Assembly (NCBI RefSeq): GCF_004361855.1
Contig: NZ_SNWQ01000015.1
Span: 1-64,000 of the forward strand
Reading direction: 5' to 3'
Origin: Kribbella caucasensis
Lineage (GTDB): Bacteria; Actinomycetota; Actinomycetes; Propionibacteriales; Kribbellaceae
Length of the DNA stretch: 64,000 nucleotides
Shown one piece after another: positions 42,378 to 51,761 of the stretch. Every line of letters starts with the position of its first letter. The stretch's first letter is position 1. The translations under genes and the position numbers were made by a program. The notes under the pieces were generated by a model. That model was not told the DNA's origin. It worked only from the letters and a program-made list of their open reading frames with translations, and searched no databases.

Positions 42378-45152
42378 GTGGCTTCCGGACACGAACCACC
42401 AGCCATCATCACCGAGGGGATGCCGACCCAGCTCCCCGATATCGACCCTGACGAAACTCGTGAGTGGCTCGAGTCGCTCGACGCGGTGCTGGACGAGCGC
42501 GGCAAGGCGCGGGCGCGCTACCTGATGCTCAAGCTGATCGAGCGGGCCCGGGAGAAACAGGTCGGTGTGCCGGCGCTGCGGAGCACCGACTACATCAACT
42601 CGATCCCGCCCGAGCGCGAGCCGTGGTTCCCCGGCGACGAGCACATCGAGCGGCGGATCCGCGCCTTCATCCGGTGGAACGCCGCGGTGATGGTGAGCAA
42701 GGCCAACCGCAAGGGCCTGGAGGTCGGCGGCCACATCGCCACCTACCAGTCCGCGGCCAGCCTGTACGAGGTGGGCTTCAACCACTTCTTCCGCGGCAAG
42801 GACCACCCGGGCGGCGGCGACCAGATCTTCATCCAGGGGCACGCGTCGCCGGGCATCTACGCCCGCGCCTTCCTGGAAGGCCGGCTCAGCGCCCACCAGC
42901 TGGACGGGTTCCGCCAGGAGGTCTCCCGCGGCCCGCACCAGGGCCTGTCGTCGTACCCGCACCCGCGGCTGATGCCGGACTTCTGGGAGTTCCCGACCGT
43001 CTCGATGGGGCTGGCCGCGCTGGACTCGATCTACCAGGCCCGGTTCAACCGCTACCTGCACAACCGCGGCATCAAGGACACCAGCCAGCAGAAGGTCTGG
43101 GCGTTCCTCGGCGACGGCGAGATGGGCGAGCCGGAGTCGCTCGGCGCGATCGGCCTGGCCGCCCGCGAGGAGCTGGACAACCTCACCTTCGTGATCAACT
43201 GCAACCTGCAGCAGCTGGACGGGCCGGTCCGCGGCAACGGCAAGGTGATCCAGGAGCTGGAGGCGTTCTTCCGCGGCGCCGGCTGGAACGTGGTCAAGGT
43301 GATCTGGGGCCGCGAGTGGGACGCGCTGCTCGCGCAGGACCACGACGGCGCGCTGGTGCACAAGATGAACACCACGCCGGACGGCCAGTTCCAGACCTAC
43401 TCGGTGGAGACCGGCGAGTACATCCGGAACAACTTCTTCGGCGGCGACCAGCGGCTGCAGGCGATGGTCCGGAACATGTCCGACGAGGATCTGCGCAAGC
43501 TTCCCCGCGGCGGTCACGACTACCGCAAGGTGTACGCCGCGTTCAAGAGCGCGAACGAGCACGTCGGCCAGCCGACCGTGATCCTGGCCCAGACGATCAA
43601 GGGCTGGACGATCGAGGCGCTGGAGGGCCGCAACGCGACCCACCAGATGAAGAAGCTCACCTCGGACGACCTGAAGACGTTCCGGGACCGGCTCTACCTG
43701 CCGATCGAGGACAAGGATCTCGAGGACGCGTACAACCCGCCGTACTTCCACCCCGGCAAGGACTCGCCGGAGTACCAGTACATGATGGAGCGGCGCAGCC
43801 AGCTCGGCGGGTTCCTGCCCGAGCGCCGGGTGAAGCCGAAGACCACGCTGACCCTTCCTGGTGACGACGTCTACAAGCCGCTCAGCAAGGGCAACGAGAA
43901 GACGCCGGTGGCCACCACGATGGCGCTGGTCCGGCTGTTCCGCGACCTGATGAAGGACCCGCAGATCGGGCATCGGATCGTGCCGATCGCGCCGGACGAG
44001 TACCGCACCTTCGGGATGGACTCGATGTTCCCGACGGCGAAGATCTACTCGCCGCACGGCCAGCAGTACGAGGCGGTCGACCGCAACCTGCTGCTGGCTT
44101 ACAAGGAGTCCGAGCAGGGCCAGCTACTGCACGAGGGCATCAGCGAAGCGGGTGCGATGGGGTCGATGATCGCCGCCGGTACGTCGTACGCGACGCATGG
44201 CGAACCGATGATCCCGTTCTACATCTTCTACTCGATGTTCGGGTTCCAGCGGACCGGTGACTCGCTCTGGGCGCTCGGCGACCAGCTCGGCAGGGGCTTC
44301 CTGATCGGCGCGACGGCCGGCCGGACCACGCTGACCGGTGAGGGCCTGCAGCACGCCGACGGGCACTCCCCCCTGCTCGCCTCGACCAACCCGGCCGCGG
44401 TGCACTACGACCCGGGCTTCGCGTACGAGGTGGCCCACATCGTCAAGGACGGCCTGCGCCGGATGTACGGGTACGGCCTGGACGAGGCGAAGCCGTACGG
44501 CGACGACGTGTTCTACTATCTGACCGTCTACAACGAGCCGGTCCCGCAGCCCGCAGAGCCGGAGAACCTCGATGTGGCGGCGCTGCTGAAGGGGATGTAC
44601 CGGTTCCACGAGTACCCGACGGCCGAGGGCGACGACGTACCGCGGGCGCAGCTGCTCGCCTCCGGCGTGGCGCTGCCGTGGGTCCGCAAGGCCCAGCAGA
44701 TCCTCGCCGAGGAGTATTCGGTGGCCGCCGACATCTGGTCGGTCACCTCGTGGAACGAGCTGCGCCGGGACGCGATCGCGGCCGAGGAGCACAACCTGCT
44801 GCACCCGGAGGAGGACGAACGGGTTCCGTTCATCACCGAGCAGCTGAAGGACACCAAGGGCCCGGTCGTTGCCGTCAGCGACTTCATGCGCTCGGTCCAG
44901 GACCAGATCTCCCGCTGGGTCCCGAACGACTACACCTCGCTCGGCACCGACGGCTGGGGCCTGGCCGACACCCGGGCCGCCGCCCGCCGGCACTTCCACG
45001 TCGACGCCGAGTCCATCGTGGTCGCCACCCTGGAGATCCTGGCCAAGCGCGGCGACGTCAAGCGCGAGGTGGCCGCCGAGGCCGCCCGCAAGTACCGGAT
45101 CGACGACCCGACCGCGGTCGCCGGAGTCAAGCAAGAGGGCGCCGGCGCCTGA
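42378..45152 (+). CDS. aceE: Pyruvate dehydrogenase E1 component, homodimeric
   Basis: A 924-residue thiamine diphosphate enzyme that decarboxylates pyruvate in the pyruvate dehydrogenase complex, giving acetyl-CoA with E2 and E3. The length and full-length single chain are those of the AceE type. The TPP-binding motif is WAFLGDGEMGEPESLGAIGLA followed by NLTFVINCNLQQLDGPVRGN (GDG...NCN; shown in parts). Other blocks are LYEVGFNHFFRGKDHPGGGD, FIQGHASPGIYARAFLEG and EGLQHADGHSPLLASTNP. GTG 42378 follows AGGAG by 6 nt; the longer open frame upstream has no ribosome site. A strong terminator follows. Confidence 0.95.
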   Translation: MASGHEPPAIITEGMPTQLPDIDPDETREWLESLDAVLDERGKARARYLMLKLIERAREKQVGVPALRSTDYINSIPPEREPWFPGDEHIERRIRAFIRWNAAVMVSKANRKGLEVGGHIATYQSAASLYEVGFNHFFRGKDHPGGGDQIFIQGHASPGIYARAFLEGRLSAHQLDGFRQEVSRGPHQGLSSYPHPRLMPDFWEFPTVSMGLAALDSIYQARFNRYLHNRGIKDTSQQKVWAFLGDGEMGEPESLGAIGLAAREELDNLTFVINCNLQQLDGPVRGNGKVIQELEAFFRGAGWNVVKVIWGREWDALLAQDHDGALVHKMNTTPDGQFQTYSVETGEYIRNNFFGGDQRLQAMVRNMSDEDLRKLPRGGHDYRKVYAAFKSANEHVGQPTVILAQTIKGWTIEALEGRNATHQMKKLTSDDLKTFRDRLYLPIEDKDLEDAYNPPYFHPGKDSPEYQYMMERRSQLGGFLPERRVKPKTTLTLPGDDVYKPLSKGNEKTPVATTMALVRLFRDLMKDPQIGHRIVPIAPDEYRTFGMDSMFPTAKIYSPHGQQYEAVDRNLLLAYKESEQGQLLHEGISEAGAMGSMIAAGTSYATHGEPMIPFYIFYSMFGFQRTGDSLWALGDQLGRGFLIGATAGRTTLTGEGLQHADGHSPLLASTNPAAVHYDPGFAYEVAHIVKDGLRRMYGYGLDEAKPYGDDVFYYLTVYNEPVPQPAEPENLDVAALLKGMYRFHEYPTAEGDDVPRAQLLASGVALPWVRKAQQILAEEYSVAADIWSVTSWNELRRDAIAAEEHNLLHPEEDERVPFITEQLKDTKGPVVAVSDFMRSVQDQISRWVPNDYTSLGTDGWGLADTRAAARRHFHVDAESIVVATLEILAKRGDVKREVAAEAARKYRIDDPTAVAGVKQEGAGA

Positions 45153-45164
45153 CATTTCCTGCGG

Positions 45165-45197
45165 ACCGCCCCCACCGATCGCCGGTGGGGGCGGTTC
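45165..45197 (+). terminator. Terminator after aceE
   Basis: ACCGCCCCCACCG (45165-45177) pairs perfectly with CGGTGGGGGCGGT (45183-45195) over loop ATCGC, followed by TCT. It begins 12 nt after the aceE stop. Confidence 0.85.
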
Positions 45198-45290
45198 TCG
45201 TGGTACGACAAACCACGTAGGCGCCGGCCGGACCAAGTTGCGCATTCCGTTCGACGCGGCGGGCGGCCCCCGGTCCATACCGTCAGGGAC

Positions 45291-45602
45291 ATGACCACTT
45301 CGGAGTTGGCGCTGTTCGCGGGGACGATCTCCACCGTCCTGTTCGCGGGCAGCACTCTGCCGATGCTGATCAAGGCGATCCGGACGAAGGACCTTGCGTC
45401 GTACAGCCTCGCGAACATGGTCCTGGCGAACGTCGGGAACGCCGTCCACTGCATCTACGTGGTGCACCTACCGGCCGGACCCATCTGGGCCCTGCACGGC
45501 TTCTACGTCGTCACGTCCGGGCTGATGCTGATCTGGTGCCTGCGGTACCGGCGTACTCCCCGGCGGGACGGCGACCTGCTCATGGAGCGGAGACTCGCAT
45601 GA
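45291..45602 (+). CDS. SemiSWEET/PQ-loop family small transporter-like protein
   Basis: A 103-residue membrane protein with three predicted segments (about residues 7-25, 42-60, 65-85). TLPMLIKAIRTKDLASYSLA matches the PQ-loop pattern (P-x-L-I-K ... S-L) of bacterial SemiSWEET sugar transporters, which act as dimers, with Met in place of Gln. Substrate is unknown. Its stop overlaps the start of the flavoprotein gene (ATGA), so they are co-translated. Confidence 0.75.
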   Translation: MTTSELALFAGTISTVLFAGSTLPMLIKAIRTKDLASYSLANMVLANVGNAVHCIYVVHLPAGPIWALHGFYVVTSGLMLIWCLRYRRTPRRDGDLLMERRLA

Positions 45603-46684
45603 CCAGCATCGAGACAGTCATCATCGGCGCGGGACAGGCCGGGCTGGCGACCGGCTACCACCTACGGAAACTAGGCCGGCCGTTCGTCATCCTGGACGGC
45701 AACGCCCGGGTGGGCGACAACTGGCGAGCGCAGTGGGACACCCTGCGGCTCTACACACCGGCCAAGTACGACGGCCTGCCCGGACTGCGGTTCCCCGGCG
45801 ACCCGTGGTCGTACCCGGGCAAGGAGGACGTCGCCGACTACCTCGAGTCGTACGCGGCGAAGTTCGACCTGCCGATCCGGACCAGCACCCGGGTCGAGAA
45901 ACTCGAACAAATCGACGGCCAGTACGCCGTGACCACGGGAACCGACCAGATCCTGGCCGACAACGTCGTGGTCGCCACCGGAACCTTCGGACGTACGCCG
46001 TACCTGCCGGACTTCGCCGTCGACCTCGACCCCGCGATCCGGCAACTGCACTCCAGCGAGTACCGCCGGCCCGGACAGCTCAAGGACGGGCCGGTCCTGG
46101 TGGTGGGCGGCTCGCACTCGGGCACGGATATCGCGTACGAGGTCGCGCCCACGCACCCGACGATCCTCTGTGGCCGCGACCCCGGCCAATTCCCGTTGCG
46201 GTTGGAGAGTCGCAGGGCCCCCTATGTATTCCCGTTCCTCGTGTTCCTCGCCCGGCACGTCCTTACCCGGCGGACCCCGATCGGGCGGAAGATCAAGGAC
46301 GAGATCCGGTTCCACGGCGGCCCGATGCTCCGGGTCAAGCGGGAGGACCTGCTCGCGCGAGGGGTCGAGCGGGTCCACGACCGCGTCACCGGGGTCCAGG
46401 ACGGGCGGCCGATGCTGGCCGACGGCCGGGTGCTGGACGTGGCCAACGTGGTTTGGAGCACCGGGTTCAAGCAGGTGTTCGACTGGATCCGGCTGCCGGT
46501 CTTCAGTGAAAACGGCTGGCCGGTCGAGATGCGTGGGGTCGTCGACGGCGCTCCGGGGCTGTTCTTCTGCGGTCTGGCTTTCCAGTTCGCCTTCAGTTCG
46601 ACGGTGCTGCCGGGCGTCGGCCGGGACGCGGAGTACGTCGCCGGCCGCATCCGGGCCCGCTCACGCAGCGTTGTCGCCGCCTGA
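45599..46684 (+). CDS. FAD/NAD(P)-dependent flavoprotein monooxygenase-like
   Basis: A 361-residue two-dinucleotide-fold flavoprotein of the CzcO/TrkA-like group. The FAD motif is TVIIGAGQAGLATGYHLRKL, and the NADPH motif is PVLVVGGSHSGTDIAYEVA. Between them is the sequence ATGTFGRTPYLPDF (ATG motif of flavoprotein monooxygenases), and near the end LFFCGLAFQFAFSSTVLPGVG. Substrates of such proteins range from siderophore amines to aromatic ketones and cannot be set here. ATG 45599 overlaps the preceding gene. The operon partner is a sugar-transporter-like protein and, 41 bp downstream, a LuxR regulator. Confidence 0.85.
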   Translation: MTSIETVIIGAGQAGLATGYHLRKLGRPFVILDGNARVGDNWRAQWDTLRLYTPAKYDGLPGLRFPGDPWSYPGKEDVADYLESYAAKFDLPIRTSTRVEKLEQIDGQYAVTTGTDQILADNVVVATGTFGRTPYLPDFAVDLDPAIRQLHSSEYRRPGQLKDGPVLVVGGSHSGTDIAYEVAPTHPTILCGRDPGQFPLRLESRRAPYVFPFLVFLARHVLTRRTPIGRKIKDEIRFHGGPMLRVKREDLLARGVERVHDRVTGVQDGRPMLADGRVLDVANVVWSTGFKQVFDWIRLPVFSENGWPVEMRGVVDGAPGLFFCGLAFQFAFSSTVLPGVGRDAEYVAGRIRARSRSVVAA

Positions 46685-46725
46685 GCTGTCCGCGCGTATC
46701 CTCCCGAAGGAGGGGAGGGTACGCG

Positions 46726-48348
46726 ATGGGCATCGTCGACGACCTGGCACGCGCCCGGGAAGCGTTCGAGCGACGCGACTGGGCGACCGCCTATGACCAA
46801 CTGTCCGCCACCGGCGACGGCCTGGGCCCGGACGACCTGCAGACGCTCGCCACCTCGGCCTATCTGGTCGGTGACGACGACGCCTGTATCCGGGCCCTGC
46901 AACGCGGTTATCGCCTTCAGGTGGACGCCGGCGACACCTTGGGCGCGGTCCGGTTCGCGTTCTGGCTCGCCATGGTGCTCAACGTCCGGGGTGAGGTGGC
47001 CATCGGCAGCGGCTGGGCGGCGCGGGCCGAGCGGCTGCTGGCGGACCAGCCCGCGGACGTGGTGGAGCGGGGCTACCTCCGCATCCACGAGTTCTTCCGG
47101 CACCTGGCGCAGGGCGAGTACGCCGAGGCGTTGCGGACCGGCACCGAGATCACCGAGGCGGCCCGCCGGTTCGGTGATGCCGATCTGCTGGCGCAGGGCC
47201 TGACGTGCCAGGGCCGCCTGCTGATGTACTCGAACCGGGTGCCGGAGGGCCTGGCCATGCTCGACGAGGCGATGGTCGGCGTCGCGGCCGGCGAGGTGTC
47301 CCCGATCTTCGCGGGCCAGGTGTACTGCGCGATGATCGAAGGCTGCCAGGAGGTGTCGGATTTCTCCCGGGCCTCGGCCTGGACGACCGCGCTGACCCGC
47401 TGGTGCGACAGCCAGCCGGACCTGGTCCCGTTCACCGGCCAGTGCGCGGTGCATCGGGGACAGATCCTGCGTCTGCACGGCGCGTTCGGGGCGGCCCTGG
47501 AGGAGTTCGACGACGCCTGTCGCCGGTACGCCGAATCCGGAAAGCAGGCTGCCGCCGGCCTCGCGTTGAGCGAGTGCGGCGACGTACAGCGAATCCGCGG
47601 CGACTTCGCACTCGCCGAGACCGCTTACGACCAGGCGTCGTCGTTCGGCTACGACCCTCAGCCGGGTCGTGCGCTTCTGCTCCTCGCCCGTGGTCGCGCG
47701 ACGGCTGCGATCGCAGTGATACGGCGCCTGCTCGCGGAGGTCGGCGGACCGGTGCAGCGATCTCGGTTGCTCCCTGGAGCGGTCGAAGTGCTGGTCGCTG
47801 GTGCATCCCTCGACGAGGCGGAGCAGACCGCCACTGAGCTGACCGGGATCGCCGAATCCTTCGGCTGTTCGGGGTTGCGCGCGATGGCGGCGTACTGCGC
47901 CGGCGTGGTCGCGTTGGCCGCGGACGACCCGGAGCGATCGCTGTCCCAGGCGAGGCTCGCGACGCAACTGTGGAGCGGGTTGCAGGCGCCGTACGAAGTG
48001 GCCCGGGCGAAGGTCCTCGTCGGCCGCTCGCTACGGCAACTCGACGACGAGGACTCGGCTGTCGAGGAGCTGACGGCCGCGCTCCGGACCTTCACCGAGC
48101 TCGGCGCGGTCCCGGCCCGGCAGGAGGCCGAGAAGCTCCTGAACCGAGGCACCCCCGGCGGCCTGACCGGACGCGAACTCGAAGTCCTCCGCCTCGTTGC
48201 CGCGGGCAACAGCAACACCGAGATCGCCCGCCGGCTGGTACTCAGCGACAAGACCGTCGCCCGGCACCTGACCAACATCTTCGCCAAACTCGACGTCCCC
48301 TCCCGCACCGCCGCGGTCGCCTACGCCCACGACCACGACCTGCTCTAG
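46726..48348 (+). CDS. LuxR family regulator with TPR-like helical repeat domain
   Basis: A 540-residue regulator. Residues 1-460 are helical repeats of TPR type (ARAREAFERRDWATAYDQL, LAQGEYAEALRTGTEITEAA, RIRGDFALAETAYDQASSFG), with no Walker A motif, so it is not a full LAL-type ATPase. The C terminus (about 475-540) is a LuxR helix-turn-helix: LTGRELEVLRLVAAGNSNTE then IARRLVLSDKTVARHLTNIF. It probably regulates the flavoprotein/SemiSWEET genes before it; the signal is unknown. Confidence 0.87.
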   Translation: MGIVDDLARAREAFERRDWATAYDQLSATGDGLGPDDLQTLATSAYLVGDDDACIRALQRGYRLQVDAGDTLGAVRFAFWLAMVLNVRGEVAIGSGWAARAERLLADQPADVVERGYLRIHEFFRHLAQGEYAEALRTGTEITEAARRFGDADLLAQGLTCQGRLLMYSNRVPEGLAMLDEAMVGVAAGEVSPIFAGQVYCAMIEGCQEVSDFSRASAWTTALTRWCDSQPDLVPFTGQCAVHRGQILRLHGAFGAALEEFDDACRRYAESGKQAAAGLALSECGDVQRIRGDFALAETAYDQASSFGYDPQPGRALLLLARGRATAAIAVIRRLLAEVGGPVQRSRLLPGAVEVLVAGASLDEAEQTATELTGIAESFGCSGLRAMAAYCAGVVALAADDPERSLSQARLATQLWSGLQAPYEVARAKVLVGRSLRQLDDEDSAVEELTAALRTFTELGAVPARQEAEKLLNRGTPGGLTGRELEVLRLVAAGNSNTEIARRLVLSDKTVARHLTNIFAKLDVPSRTAAVAYAHDHDLL

Positions 48349-48369
48349 CCGACCGCTCCCCTGCTGCTC

Positions 48370-49380
48370 TCAGCGCGACCGCGGTCGGGGTTTGAGTGGC
48401 GTTCCTGGGAGCGCGGGTGCGGGGAGTGGGTTGCCGTCATAGCCGACCACTGCGGGGAAGCGGGCGGAGCCGCCCGACTCGATGGACGCCATCCAGTCGT
48501 TGCGGGCGGCAACCACCTCGTCGTGTGAGCGGCCGATGAAGTTCCACCACATGACCAGGTGCTCCTCGAACGGCTCACCACCGATCAGCAGGCAGCGAGC
48601 CCCATCGGCCGACGCGACCAGGTCGATCGAGGTGCGCCCGGTCCCGAAGTACGCCAGCTCGCCGAATCCCGCGGTCAGCTCCCCCACCCCGACCGACCCG
48701 TCGACCACCAGTACGGCGTACTCGCAGGCAGGTGTCAGCGGCACGGTCACCGTGCGGCCGGGTTCGATGGTGAGATCGGCACCGACGAGCGGGGTGTACG
48801 CCGGGGCGGGCGATGTGACTCCACCGACGGTGCCGAGCATCACCGTGGCGCGAGCACCGTCGAGGGTCAGGACCGGCAGATCCGGGTAGGAGTTGAAGGT
48901 CGGGGTCACCGTCGTCCGGACGGAGTCGGGCAGAGCGACCCAGAGCTGGGCGCCGTGCAGGATCGGCGGCGCACTCGGCAGCGACACCTCCGAGTGCGCG
49001 ATCCCGTTGCCCGACGTCATGATGTTGAGCTCGCCCGGCCGGACCATCGCGTGCGACCCGGCCGAGTCACGATGCTCGATCTCGCCCTCGAACAACCAGC
49101 TCACCGTCTGCAGACTCGTGTGCGGATGCGGCGGAACGAACATGCCCCGCTCCCCCGGTACGTCGTACGAGTCGACCCGCGCGGTCAGGTCGTCCGGCCC
49201 GTAGTGATCCACGAAGCACCAGGCGCCGACCATCCGCCGGTTCTTGTTCGGTAGCAGTCGCCGCACCTTGGTCGTCCGCCCCAGCACGACCTGCCGCGGC
49301 TCCAGCAACTCGAGCACCGGCCCCTCGGCCCCGGTCCCCTCGCAGACGACCTCGGCCGGCTCCTTCTCCAGATCGCTCAT
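48370..49380 (-). CDS. Pirin family protein
   Basis: A 336-residue bicupin. The N-terminal cupin has the metal-binding pattern of pirins: GAWCFVDHYGPDD, FVPPHPHTSLQTVSWLFEGE (HxH), HRDSAGSHAMVRPGELNIMTSGNGIAHSE shown here by its key HRDS and GNGIAHSE parts, giving the remaining His and Glu ligands. The C-terminal pirin_C domain has LIGGEPFEEHLVMWWNFIGR. Some pirins degrade quercetin; others modulate enzymes such as pyruvate dehydrogenase E1, an interesting point since aceE is nearby. ATG 49380 overlaps the PHP gene stop (ATGA). Confidence 0.9.
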   Translation of the reverse strand: MSDLEKEPAEVVCEGTGAEGPVLELLEPRQVVLGRTTKVRRLLPNKNRRMVGAWCFVDHYGPDDLTARVDSYDVPGERGMFVPPHPHTSLQTVSWLFEGEIEHRDSAGSHAMVRPGELNIMTSGNGIAHSEVSLPSAPPILHGAQLWVALPDSVRTTVTPTFNSYPDLPVLTLDGARATVMLGTVGGVTSPAPAYTPLVGADLTIEPGRTVTVPLTPACEYAVLVVDGSVGVGELTAGFGELAYFGTGRTSIDLVASADGARCLLIGGEPFEEHLVMWWNFIGRSHDEVVAARNDWMASIESGGSARFPAVVGYDGNPLPAPALPGTPLKPRPRSR

Positions 49381-50420
49381 GACGCCGCCCACTCCAGTAG
49401 TGCCGATGAATCCCAGGTGTTGATCACGCGGTCAGGGGTGACGTCGCACTCCTCGGCCTTCTCGCAACCGTAAACCTGCCAGTCGAGTTGGCCCGGCGCG
49501 TGGGCGTCGGTGTCGATGGAGAACACGCAGCCGGTCTCGACGGCGATCGTGAGCAGCCGGTTCGGTGGGTCGAGGCGTTCGGGGCGGGAGTTGATCTCGA
49601 CCGCCGTACCGAACTGCTTGCACGCCTCGAACACGATCTCCGCGTCGAACTCCGACTCCGGCCGGGTGCCGCGCCCGCCGGTGATCAGCCGGCCGGTGCA
49701 GTGGCCGAGGATGTCGACGTGCGGGTTGGCGATCGCGCGGACCATCCGCTCCGTCATCGGCTCGGCCGCCATCCGCAGTTTGGAGTGCACACTCGCGACC
49801 ACGATGTCGAGCCGGGCCAGGATCTCGAGGTCGCAGTCGAGTGAGCCGTCCTCCAGGATGTCCACCTCGATCCCGTTCAGGATGGTGAACCCGTCCAGCT
49901 CGCGGGCCAGCCTCTGGTTGAGCTCGGCCACGACCTCGAGCTGCTGCAGCCGCCGCTCGCGCGACAACCCGTTCGCGACCGTGAGCCGCGCCGAGTGGTC
50001 GGTCAGCGCGATGAACCTGTGCCCCAACCCGTGCGCCGTCCGGGCCATCTCCTCGATCGGGCTGCCACCGTCGGACCAGTCGGAGTGCAGGTGGAGGTCG
50101 GCCTTCAACTCGGCCCGTATCGCCCGACCGGCCGTCGTCAGCTCGCCCGCCGCATCCTCCAGCTTGACCAGGTACGACGGGGTGGTGCCGTCCATCGCCT
50201 CCAGGATCACCGCCTCGGTCTTCGGCCCGATGCCCGGCAGCTCCGTCAACGTCCCGGCCCGGCGTCGGGCGCGGACCTCGGCCGCCGGCAGCACCGCGAT
50301 CGTGTCGGCCGCCCGCCGGTACGCCTTCACCCGATGCGTCGGCTGCTGGTCTCGCTCCAGGTAGTACCCGATCGCCCGCAACGCCGCCACCGCATCCGCC
50401 ACCCCAGCCTTGTCACTCAT
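49377..50420 (-). CDS. Helix-hairpin-helix plus PHP domain protein (PolX-like without polymerase)
   Basis: A 347-residue protein. The N-terminal 100 residues have an 8-kDa-like helical domain and a helix-hairpin-helix (TLTELPGIGPKTEAVILEAM), as in the N terminus of family X DNA polymerases. The PHP domain starts near residue 107: KADLHLHSDWSDGGSPIEEM, FIALTDHSARL, NGIEVDILEDG, VVASVHSKLRM and DAHAPGQL provide the metal ligands. The nucleotidyltransferase palm of PolX is missing, so it is probably a DNA-related phosphoesterase or 3'-5' exonuclease. ATG 50420 is the start; it heads a two-gene operon with pirin. Confidence 0.85.
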   Translation of the reverse strand: MSDKAGVADAVAALRAIGYYLERDQQPTHRVKAYRRAADTIAVLPAAEVRARRRAGTLTELPGIGPKTEAVILEAMDGTTPSYLVKLEDAAGELTTAGRAIRAELKADLHLHSDWSDGGSPIEEMARTAHGLGHRFIALTDHSARLTVANGLSRERRLQQLEVVAELNQRLARELDGFTILNGIEVDILEDGSLDCDLEILARLDIVVASVHSKLRMAAEPMTERMVRAIANPHVDILGHCTGRLITGGRGTRPESEFDAEIVFEACKQFGTAVEINSRPERLDPPNRLLTIAVETGCVFSIDTDAHAPGQLDWQVYGCEKAEECDVTPDRVINTWDSSALLEWAAS

Positions 50421-50468
50421 GCGAACCATCATGGCCGAAGTCACGGACAGATCATCTAGGGTCGAGGC

Positions 50469-51683
50469 GTGGTGAAGCGGGCGAAGGGGCATCTGGCTCG
50501 GGCGGAGCGGTTGCAGAACGCGACCGGGGCGCTCGCCACCGCCTCGATGGCCGCGATGGACGAGAAGCTGCCCTGGTTCGGCAAGCTGTCCGCGCAGGAC
50601 CGGTCCTGGATCGGCCTGGTCGCGCAGTCCGGCATCACCGCGTTCGTGGAGTGGTTCCGCGACCCGGAGGCGCACCCGTCGATGCCGACCGGGATGTTCA
50701 GCTCGGCGCCGCGCGAGTTCACCCGGGTCATCTCACTGCACCAGACCGTCGACCTGCTCCGGACCACGATCGAGATGATCGAGAACACCATCGGCGACCT
50801 GCTCCCGCCCGAGGACGTGCCGGTGGTCCGCGAGGCGATGCAGCGCTACGCCCGCGAGGTCGCGTTCGCCGCCGCCACCGTCTACGCCAAGGCCGCCGAG
50901 ATGCGCGGCGCGTGGGACGCCAGGCTCGAGGCGCTGGTTGTCGACTCGGTGATCCGTGGCGAGGCCGACGAGTCCGTCCGCTCCCGCGCCTCCGCCCTCG
51001 GCTGGACCGGATCCGGTACGCCGGGCGCGGGCGGAACGGGTTCGTCGGAGGTCGCGGTCGTGGTCGGCCGGGCTCCCGAGGCACCCGGGAACGCGAACGT
51101 GGCCGACGCGGTCCGGCACGCGGCCCGGGAGGCCGGCGCTGACGCTCTGTGCGCGATGCAGGGCGACCGGCTCGTCGTAGTACTCGGGAGTACGAGCAAA
51201 CCTGTCGAGATCGTACAAAGGTTGGTCGAATTCTTCGGACCCGGGCCGATCGTCGTCGGGCCCGTGGTGCCGGACCTGATGGCGGCCGTGACTTCGGCCC
51301 GTGCGGCGGTCGCGGGACTCCGCGCGGCGCCCGCTTGGCCAGGCGCTCCGCGACCGGTCCAGGCCGACGAGTTACTGCCGGAGAGATCGCTTTCCGGTGA
51401 CGGTCACGCGCGGCGACAACTGGCCTCCGATGTGTACGGCCCCCTCACGATGGGCGACGGAGTCCTGCTCGACACCGTGTCGACATACCTCGATTCGGGT
51501 GGTTCGATCGAGGCGACGGCCCGGACGCTGTTCATCCACCCGAACACGGTCCGGTACCGGTTGAAACGAGTGAGCGATCTCACTGGGTACTCCCCGACCA
51601 ACCCCCGCGACGCTTTCACACTGCGTGTCGCACTGGCCCTGGGCCGATTGCTGAACCCCGCACCCGGCAGCCCCGTTTTGTAG
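50469..51683 (+). CDS. fasR: PucR/CdaR-type regulator of the fatty-acid cluster
   Basis: A 404-residue regulator in the position of Rv2242 and of Streptomyces FasR, an activator of the fabD-fabH-acpP-fabF operon. The middle region (AVVVGRAPEAPGNANVADAV, ALCAMQGDRLVVVLGS) resembles the GGDEF-like sensor fold of this family. The C-terminal helix-turn-helix is GSIEATARTLFIHPNTVRYR followed by LKRVSDLTGYSPTNPRDAFT. A GTG start is used. The name rests on gene order and family. Confidence 0.85.
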   Translation: MVKRAKGHLARAERLQNATGALATASMAAMDEKLPWFGKLSAQDRSWIGLVAQSGITAFVEWFRDPEAHPSMPTGMFSSAPREFTRVISLHQTVDLLRTTIEMIENTIGDLLPPEDVPVVREAMQRYAREVAFAAATVYAKAAEMRGAWDARLEALVVDSVIRGEADESVRSRASALGWTGSGTPGAGGTGSSEVAVVVGRAPEAPGNANVADAVRHAAREAGADALCAMQGDRLVVVLGSTSKPVEIVQRLVEFFGPGPIVVGPVVPDLMAAVTSARAAVAGLRAAPAWPGAPRPVQADELLPERSLSGDGHARRQLASDVYGPLTMGDGVLLDTVSTYLDSGGSIEATARTLFIHPNTVRYRLKRVSDLTGYSPTNPRDAFTLRVALALGRLLNPAPGSPVL

Positions 51684-51761
51684 GAACCCCACAAAGTCGG
51701 GCCGGTAGAATTCGTGCTGTCGATCCGCCCACGGAAGGCCGGGCTCAGGGAGAGTTGTCAC

